Source: Chromobotia macracanthus
Taxonomy: Eukaryota; Chordata; Actinopteri; Cypriniformes; Botiidae
Direction: 5' to 3'
Assembly (NCBI GenBank): GCA_036877525.1
Contig: JAZGTH010000035.1
Coordinates: forward strand, 3,586,501 to 3,650,500
Length of the DNA: 64,000 nt
The notes beneath the pieces are model-generated. The model made no database searches. It was given only the letters and a program-made list of their open reading frames with translations, and was not told the origin of the DNA. Made by a program: the position numbers and the translations under genes. Below are positions 50,801 to 59,800 of the stretch, in pieces; the stretch's first letter is position 1, and the number at the start of each line of letters is the position of its first letter.

Positions 50801-53800
50801 AGCACAGCTGAAGACATATTACACTTCAGCAATGCAGCCATTTTCTGACCTACATTAAATATATTTTCTCAGAGATGGGCAGAATGACAGATTGCAGTAC
50901 ATTAGAGAAGAGTAGTCATATTAATAGCTCATGGTTGTGATGTCACTGATGTCTGAATGACACATTTTTTTCAGCTTTGTTTTAATATTTGGCTCTGGGT
51001 GAATTGGGGGATGGAGTTAAAACAGTGTGTTTTGCAGTCCAGATTTTGTTCCATGACATGTTTCTTTTAATGATATTAGATTCAAATCAATTTTATTTAT
51101 ATAGCACTTTTCGCAATGTTCCATTATTGCAAAGCAGTTATACACATAATAAATAATAAAAGATAGCTTAGAATTAACAATTAACTAATTAACAATGCTA
51201 TGATTATGATTTATGAGTAGTGGTTGAAATAAATGAAAAAACAGTCTGGATAATCAGCCTCATATCAGCAAAATATAATACATAAAAAATAACGTGACCT
51301 AAGACATACAGTCTCATATAAGTTTCGTATAGTTAGTTTACATAGTAACAGGTTGCTTTGTTTTAAGGATAAAATATTTTGTGAATAATGGAGATTTATG
51401 TCTGTTTTGTTTTGTCTGTCTGTTTCATTGTAAAACTAATACAAGCTAAACAAAGCATCACTCTTACTCTCTTGCATCTTCTGCTTCTGGATAAAACTTT
51501 GGTACATAACTCATCCTGCACTGTTTGTCATAGACCCATGAATGGGGGGGTCAAATAGATATAGCGACATAATCAATGTAGCGACATAATCCATTTTGAT
51601 ATACATTGGCCAAACAGAAAAGTTTATCAGTCAATATTGCCTGATATATCACCAAGGAACTAATACTCCAGTGATGTATAAATGGCGACAAAACCTTGGG
51701 AGAAACCAGGCTCAACTGAGAGGGCCACTTCTCCTTTGGCACGTTAAAGCTGTAGTCCATAACATAAATATATGCAATCTGTAGACATTTATATTGGATA
51801 TTATATTAAGATATTGGATATAAATATTAAAGGGCTGGAATCCATGTGGGATGCATGGTACCATGATTTCTAGGTTGTTCTGGGTGGATACTGAGTGGTT
51901 GCTAGTTTTCTGAGTGTTCTGATGGTTTGTTAGATGGTTGACCCAAGGCTTAAAAGCCCATCCTAAAGTCTCTGATGTTATGGTCTAGTTATAGCTCAGG
52001 TCTCTCCTCAAATGTAAGTCTATAAAAAATATCTAACCTCATGTTCATGGCACAAATGTTACATAATGCTAACATGGGTTTGAGCATCTGTTCCTGAGTC
52101 TCTTTCTGTTTGTCTTTCGTGCTCTCCCTCTTTTTCTCTAATATATCAAAGAACAAAACCCTGAGGTTTCAGGACCAACCCGGAGCTCTTTTTTGATTGT
52201 CTGTTGATTTTTAACCAGCTCTGATGCATTGGGTTTCATAAATATTATTTCACTTTATTCATAAACATATTCACATTATTTGTAACTTGAAATACACTGC
52301 TACTGGTGTAAAACAAAATGCAGACACAGTTGTCAGACATGTCTGCTCTGCATAGAGTTTCACACTCAGTCAATATGTTTTTACTTGGCCATCTTATAGT
52401 TATCTAAAAGAATGCTTTCAATAAGGGATATTGAAGAATTTTGTCCAGTCTTTCTTATAATCACCCATAGATGGCCCCATTGCTCCATGTGTGTGGATAT
52501 TTTATGTGGCAGGTGTTTTATTGCTGATAATAATGCTCAATCTAGCATCCTGTCTACACAAAGAATCCACACAGCCTATAAAAATCACAGAAAGCCAGTG
52601 AGAGACAAATCATCTATTCATAGGAAACAAATGTTAGTTAAATCGGTGTCTTTTTCCGTCTAGGGCACATTGTTGCAGTCACAGACCTGTACTAGAGTGA
52701 GTGATTAGATATGCAGGATACCTAACATAACACATTACATAAGCAGCATTACATAATACTGGTTTTTGTATGTTTTTGTATGAGTGTGTGATTGAGTTGT
52801 TTCACCCTATATTTTCAGACTAGTATATCTATTAAAATGCTATGCTAGTTTACTGATTACTATGCAGTATATACTGTATACTTACTGTTTGTTTAAAACC
52901 GCAAATAATATGCAGTGATATGTTTTATATAGTAGAGCGCTACTGTACATTGATGTCATGTGACAGGTATAGCATGTTTAATTCAGTGTTTGGCCCAAGT
53001 TAGTACACTTCATAGATGTCTTTGCAACACACCTGGGCAGCTTTGTAATGTAGAAAATGGGACTTCAGTTGTAGCTAATGAATCAGTTGCACTTTATTTT
53101 ACAGTAGGTGTACTTACCCAACAAAATACAACTGACTACATACTTAACATGGGTTAGGTTCAGGGTTGTTACACAGTAAATACAGAATACACACATATAG
53201 AGCAGGGCTGTAAAATAAAGAGCTACCAAATCATCAAAACTATTACAAACTTTCTAAATGAATTATAAGGATTTATTTACTACTGTACTTCATACAGCAT
53301 GGTCATTGCATACTGAAGAAATACAAAGAGCAGTTTGGTAGTACACTGTTCCAAACATGAACCCAGTAATAGGTTTAGGATTATATATGTAAAACCATGT
53401 CTGGAGGAATGCCTCCCTTGAGTGGTGATTTAAATCAGCCGCGTCTCCAGCAGCTCTGTTAAGCTAAAACTGCAGCTTCCTGTAATTTGCTTCTAGAGTT
53501 TGAAACCCCTGTAGGTGTGAGTTTATGAGGTGCAGGTAGGAGGACAGCTGTGATCCACAGCTGCTCGTCTGCAGTGTGAGAGTGTGTGTTAAAGGTATTG
53601 ATCAGTGTACACAGGGACACACAAATGACCCACACCATGTGTCAGTCATACGGGAGACCTTGCATAAACTACATGTATCATGTTACATACTGTAACACGT
53701 GGCTGTATTTGTGTGTTTCAGACCAGTTATTTCATGTGCTGGCTATTCACATGCGTCTCTACAGCATAGACTCAGCATACAACCCATGGACCAGACTCAC

Positions 53801-56800
53801 ACAAAGCACACACAGCAGAGAGTCTAAGTGAGTACACACACACACACCAATGTTTTCTGTATCTTCACTGCATCATGGCAAAGTAAGTGAATGATATTTA
53901 ACCTGAGTTATTAAAATATGAGGAGAGAGAAACATGGGGGTACCACAAAATTACAAGGACAACAAACTGTATTTCTAGAACATTGGGGAATTAAAAATCC
54001 CATTTCCATGGAGAAATGGATTTTTATTTCAAGACAGATCAATGTTTCTTAGAATAGGTAGTTAGACAAATCACTTCTTAGAATAGGAAGTTAATTTATG
54101 GTTACAGGAAATTTTTATCTTTAAATCAGCTCTTGGATTAGCTTATGAGACCCTGTTAGGAAATTAAATGGCAAATACTTTAAAACAGTTTTGTGCTGTG
54201 TTCTGATTTACAAATTCTATTTATTTTGATAAATCAGTCAATAAGACTCATAAGTCTGATCATTTTACTCTTAATCACTCACTGACTGCATGTTTATCAT
54301 GACAATGTGAAATTATAGGTAAACAAACGTGCACAGAAGAGTTTTGCTATACTTAAAGGTATTTTTAATAAAAAGCACATGAAAGTTTGTTTTTTACCTC
54401 TTTGCAACTCTAATGTACTTTTACTTCACCAGTTTGTTCTGTGTCTCTCATCTCTAGAAGCATCTTTTTGAGAGAGAGAGAGATTTGCAAAAACAGGGTT
54501 TCCATAGATGCCAATAACTGCTGCATCTGGCAAATTATAGTGTGCAGCAATACATTTTATGAGTGCCATGGTTTATTCTGGGGGTGAGCAGTAACCTTCA
54601 CACAGCCATAAACAGTGACTCCTGTTTAAAAAGCACTTAACACTCTTCTGCTGCTTAAATGGCCTAATTTCCTGTGTGTTAGGGCAGGAAAAGGGTTTTC
54701 ACCTGTATGTCTCTGTTAGCCATGCTAGACTCTGGGGGGAGGCAGTCATGGTTATAAATACCTTGTTAGGGCCTTTTGAAGGAACCTCACTAGAACCTTC
54801 AGGCACTTTAGCTAAGTTTTTTATATTGCCATTAAAATAAAACCACTGCTGTCACTCTTTCTGCTTGCCTGCCTGCAATCACTCTTCAAACATAATGTAA
54901 TCAGACAGAGGTCTCAAAAAGCATGTGGCCACATTTAAAAATATGCCATTAATATGCCAAAATATGTCATTAAATTACACTTTGGCATTGACAAACAAGC
55001 TTCTTAGGAACTGACTTTGCATCCGAAATCACCTACTTACATGCTATAAATTATGCAAAAATAAAAAACTGCACTCTTTCATGGTCAAGAAGTAGGTGCC
55101 TCATTTAATTCAATATGTACTGTTACACTACAGGTTTTCAGATGCAGGGTGAATTTAAGCTGAACTTTTCTGAGCTAGTTTTGAAATTGTCTATGCATCT
55201 GCTGATGTTAAATTGTTTCTCTCAACACAGGTGCCCTAGCCGAGTAACCACAGGTGTAGCTCATCACATTATCCATGGACATATTCCACTAATGTTTGCC
55301 AACAGAGACAACTGTACAAATGCTTTTTCTCTTTTTGAGCAGTAGATCTATTATTTTATAATTTAAAGTGTTTTGGCTAAAAGTGTTAATGAACTTTCAT
55401 TAAAATGAATTACACTTGCTTTGATGGTTTATTTCATTCAGTCAGTGTTTAAATATGTGTTGTATGACTCCTACACATGAATGCACTTGATTAACTGTTA
55501 ATATGTGTTTAAGGAGCTTTCAGCCTCAGTCCAGAGCTATACTGCCTCTACAAGCACTCAAATAATTATCTGTAAAATAAATAAATGGTTACTAAATGGA
55601 TGTTTTCTTGCCTTTGAAAGATTAAGTCTGGTTTTGAACAGCCCACCTACTGCACATTTACAGAAACACTTTTTGAAGCCTTATAAATATTTGCCCACAG
55701 TGATGTCCTGGTACACAATTGTTACAAATGAGTTATGAAGTGTTTTGTGGACTGTATGTTTTGTTTGTTTGCCACGGATGATTATCCACCTGTGGAAATG
55801 TTTTTCATGTTTCCACATGAAAAACTGTGTTGTTGAGCTTAATTATGTGGGGTATTGTGTGCAGGTACTGTGATGAAGAGCATCCCGAGGTGCCCATGCT
55901 GTTCAGAGATGTACCATCCCTCCTCATCATCTTCATCCTTACCATGCCTCAGCCCTTACGCAAAGGTAACACACACATTATTACATGCTAAAATAAAACA
56001 TGTAAGCCTATATTGCTTGGATTGTTCTTGTTTCAATTTTAATAACAATAATACATTATTATGAAGAAAATACAGACAAGAGTAAGGAGTGTTGAGACAT
56101 TTGTAAATTATATGTTAACCATCATGAGCATGGTATTTCTAAATTTGCCTCAGTTTTTAGATGTTTATCTGTTTAAAAAGATTTTTCTAAATAAACATAA
56201 GTCATTTCAGAAGAGAAAGTCATTACATATTAAAAAGATAACGACAAACTCCTTTTCTTTGAAATAACGTGTACAGATGAATTACACAATGAGACCATAA
56301 ACATGTATGAAAGGTGCTATAAGCCAAGAGCATTTCGAGATGTTTCACAGGGCAGCCCAAATGTGGGACATGGGAAGCCAAAAGCATCAGTACTTTGTCA
56401 TGTGAAAAATTCTGTTATACTACCATTGTTTTGACTAGACATAGTATCCATGCATGGGCAGTGTAAAGCTGAGCTTAACCATTCGTATTTGTTGGATTGT
56501 GGAATGAGGGGGTGTGTCTTATTTGGTGACTTGGCACCTTTCTAGTAAATGGGTTCAATGTACGTTTCATGCAACATTTTATGTTATGTATAACATTTAT
56601 TAGTGCCGTTTGTGAGCTTTTATGTTTTACTGTTTAATCAGCCTTCCACACAATGTTCTGCACAAGGCCAACCAACAGAAAATGCATGAGAAAATGACCA
56701 AACTATACAATAGAGAACACATTAAAACAGGAAACATGTGTACATGTTAGAATATTGCTTAGCACTGTGTGTTGTATGTTAATGGAGTGTCACTGTGTGT

Positions 56801-59800
56801 CTGTGTCTTCCTCATAACACGAGCAGTCCTGCCAGCTGCTATACACACACAAACATACACAGTAGCTAATTACCCCCATTTCAAACAATCTCTCACCCCA
56901 TTTTTGGTCACATGATTGATTTTTGTGTCTTTACAAAGGACCCATGAATCTCTTGAAAGCTCTGGGGTTTGTGTGGGCATTTTTATTAGTGCTGCATTTT
57001 TATTAGTTAGGCATTTTTTAAGTGCTTTTATCTATAGACTTTACTCAGAGTAGATATTTGATGTGAATGAAAACATTACATTTTTGTATATTTTGTTTAA
57101 CATTTAGTTGTTTTTACAGTTTTAGTGTCTCAGGTTATATATAATTTTCACAAAATAAGTTTCCTGGAGTTTTTGTCTACTGGAAATTTATGAAGAGACT
57201 TGTTTTTCAGTAATGCATTGTCTGAATGATCAACACAAAATTAAACAACATTATTATGCAGCGCTTTGGAATACTTGGTTCTGAGAGGTGATATTTCAAG
57301 GTCAATTCCTCGATCACACCACCTTGAGTGGTACTGCTTATGTGTTATGTATCTCTCTGGTCTACTGATTTGAATATTACAAATAAGATATAATATTTCA
57401 TATCAATATGTCATGTCCAGTCATTTACTCAGCAGGATAATGTACATCCAGTCAGTTACTAAAATATAAACCCTTTAGAGGTCTGGGGTATTGGTGTCCT
57501 TATCGGGGGTTTGTTTAACAGTTAATGCTGAGTGTGTTTTGTTTGTAGAGCACTTTAGGTGTGTGGTGAAGGTGTTGTACAGTCTGCAGTACACACAGGC
57601 TCTGGTTGCTCTGTCTGTCAGATTCAGCCGAGAGGAGAGACAAGCCTGGAGCAATAATGGAGCTGCCAAAAAGGTACAGCCAGTGCTTCATCTGGAGGCC
57701 ATATTAAACAATCACATCCTGTCAGCATCCAATCAAATCACCTGCTTGGGTGCACTCCAGTAAATCACATCACAAATCACGTGTTCAGTCAACAACCACT
57801 AAAACAGCTTCTTTAGCCTTGCTTAATTTCACAACCCTAGCAACCAAATACCTTAACCAATCAAAAGCTTTCTCAGGCATACTTTAGCCTATAAGCACAG
57901 AGGTGTTCAACTTGATCAAAGACCCGGCATATTAACAGACAAATAAATAAATGTTGGATGACGTAGCCAGGCCATTTATGCTAAATTTCCCAATGTAGAG
58001 CGGTGTTGCTTAAAGTTGCATAAAGTGGAGCAGATGTCTTATAAGATAACATGGGGCAGTTATAATTTAATAGTAAAAAAAAAATTATAAAAAGAATAAA
58101 CAAAAACAATTAAGAAGTTCAGATGACTGTATGCTCACATAAAAGTGTTTATTGGCTATTTTAGGACTTCAGCCTTGAGTCACCCAAAATTTAGAATCAG
58201 AATTTAGAATTTAATTTATTGAGTTGCTCTGTTTTAATTTGAGATTAAGACCCTTGAGGAACGACTCATTTTATTAAGAGAGAACATCATCGCTCCGCTG
58301 TCCTGTTTGTTTCTTATCAGAATAATCTTTAGATTAGCCAGAGGAGAGACCGCAGCTTTCTTCTGGAGAAGTCTCAACCAGTGTGCAGACACAAAGGCAG
58401 AACATTAGTCATTAAAACTGAAGCTTTTATTGGTACAAAAGAGTGTGGCATTAGCAATAGCTCTGTCCTCTGTATTAAGTGTTTTTTTGTGTAAAGTGGC
58501 TTTATGGGAAATGAATCGACTAATGAAGATGTTTCTAGTCAGACTGGTTCACTTTCACATTACAGAGCCTCTCTCTCCTAGTTCCCTGTTTACTACTATA
58601 ACTGAAATTTTAATTGATCTTACAAACCACTGACAACATGTAAAGCAACACAAAGATGTGTTAAAACCTACTGAGTTACAGTGGGATCATAGCTTCATTT
58701 GAGGTGTCATAAGTGCATTCGGATGTTTGAATCTGCCTGTGATGTTTTCTCAGTTTGCAGCTCACAGGGTTTGAAACCACTCTATGGAATTTTGTGCTGC
58801 TAATCCTGAGGGAGAAATATGAGATACTTTTAGAGGTGTTTTTTCTTTATTTCTGCTGTTCCTTCACACACAGAAAATGCCAAACTCAGACAAATCATGG
58901 AAGTCACTGCTGGGTCACGTGATCTCTGAGCTAACCAAGGCCAAAGATGTTTATGATATCAACTCTGAGGGTTCATCTGTGGTGAGACAATTAATACAGC
59001 TTTAAACAGTTTTAAGGGTAAAATATCAATAATTCATGTTGATATTCTTTGATATATTAAAATAAGATTTTGCCGTAATAAATGGTGTTGCGTACTAAAC
59101 AGGTTAATATGTCTTTTCTACTTTAAAACGATTTTTCTCTTGTAAAGCTATTGTGTATCATGGTCAATAAAGATGTGGCTACAGTGGCGTGCTGTATATT
59201 AAAACTTTATTAACAGGGAAGGAAGTGATGTTAATGATGTTTTTTTCTGGTGTGTAGTTGAGCTCTAGTGTGTGGTCTCCTCAGTCCATTGAGTTCACCC
59301 TACAGCAATTATGTCTGCCCTTTCTGCGACTGTCCTGCTTACTGCAACACCATCTGTATGGAGACAGCTTACCTGGCTGCCCGGTATAGACACACACACA
59401 CACACACACTGACTCATTCACCATAGGTCACATACTCACTGTTCTCTCATGTCTCAGGTAGAGGAGGAGTTCTCTCTGCTAACCGGAGGTCTGGGTCTGG
59501 TTGGTTCTGGTCAGTTCACCGGACCTTTCAGCAGTGCAGCTTGTCTGGCGTGGAACGTCAATGCTTTTGATCTGATTTCTCAGTGGTGTTCAGAGGTCAT
59601 TTCTCTCTCTGATACACCCACCCAGCTGTCTGTGGTCAGAATTTCTTCTTTTATTATTTGATCATATATCGATGCTCTGCTTTATTTAATGTGCCCCTCA
59701 AACTACTTAAGTAGCAGTTTAATGGAGGTTTAATTTAATAAAGCAAATAGATTTAAAGAAGCATTTACATAGCTAAAGTACAAACTTAAACCCCACCTGT

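Larger units (their letters stand above)
53828..58873. other. ubr3: ubr3 introns 31-33 (exons 32 and 33 excluded)
   Basis: AT-rich intron sequence. No confident mobile-element protein or RNA gene. ORFs around 55115, 55505, 56061 and 58430 show no family character. Confidence 0.4.
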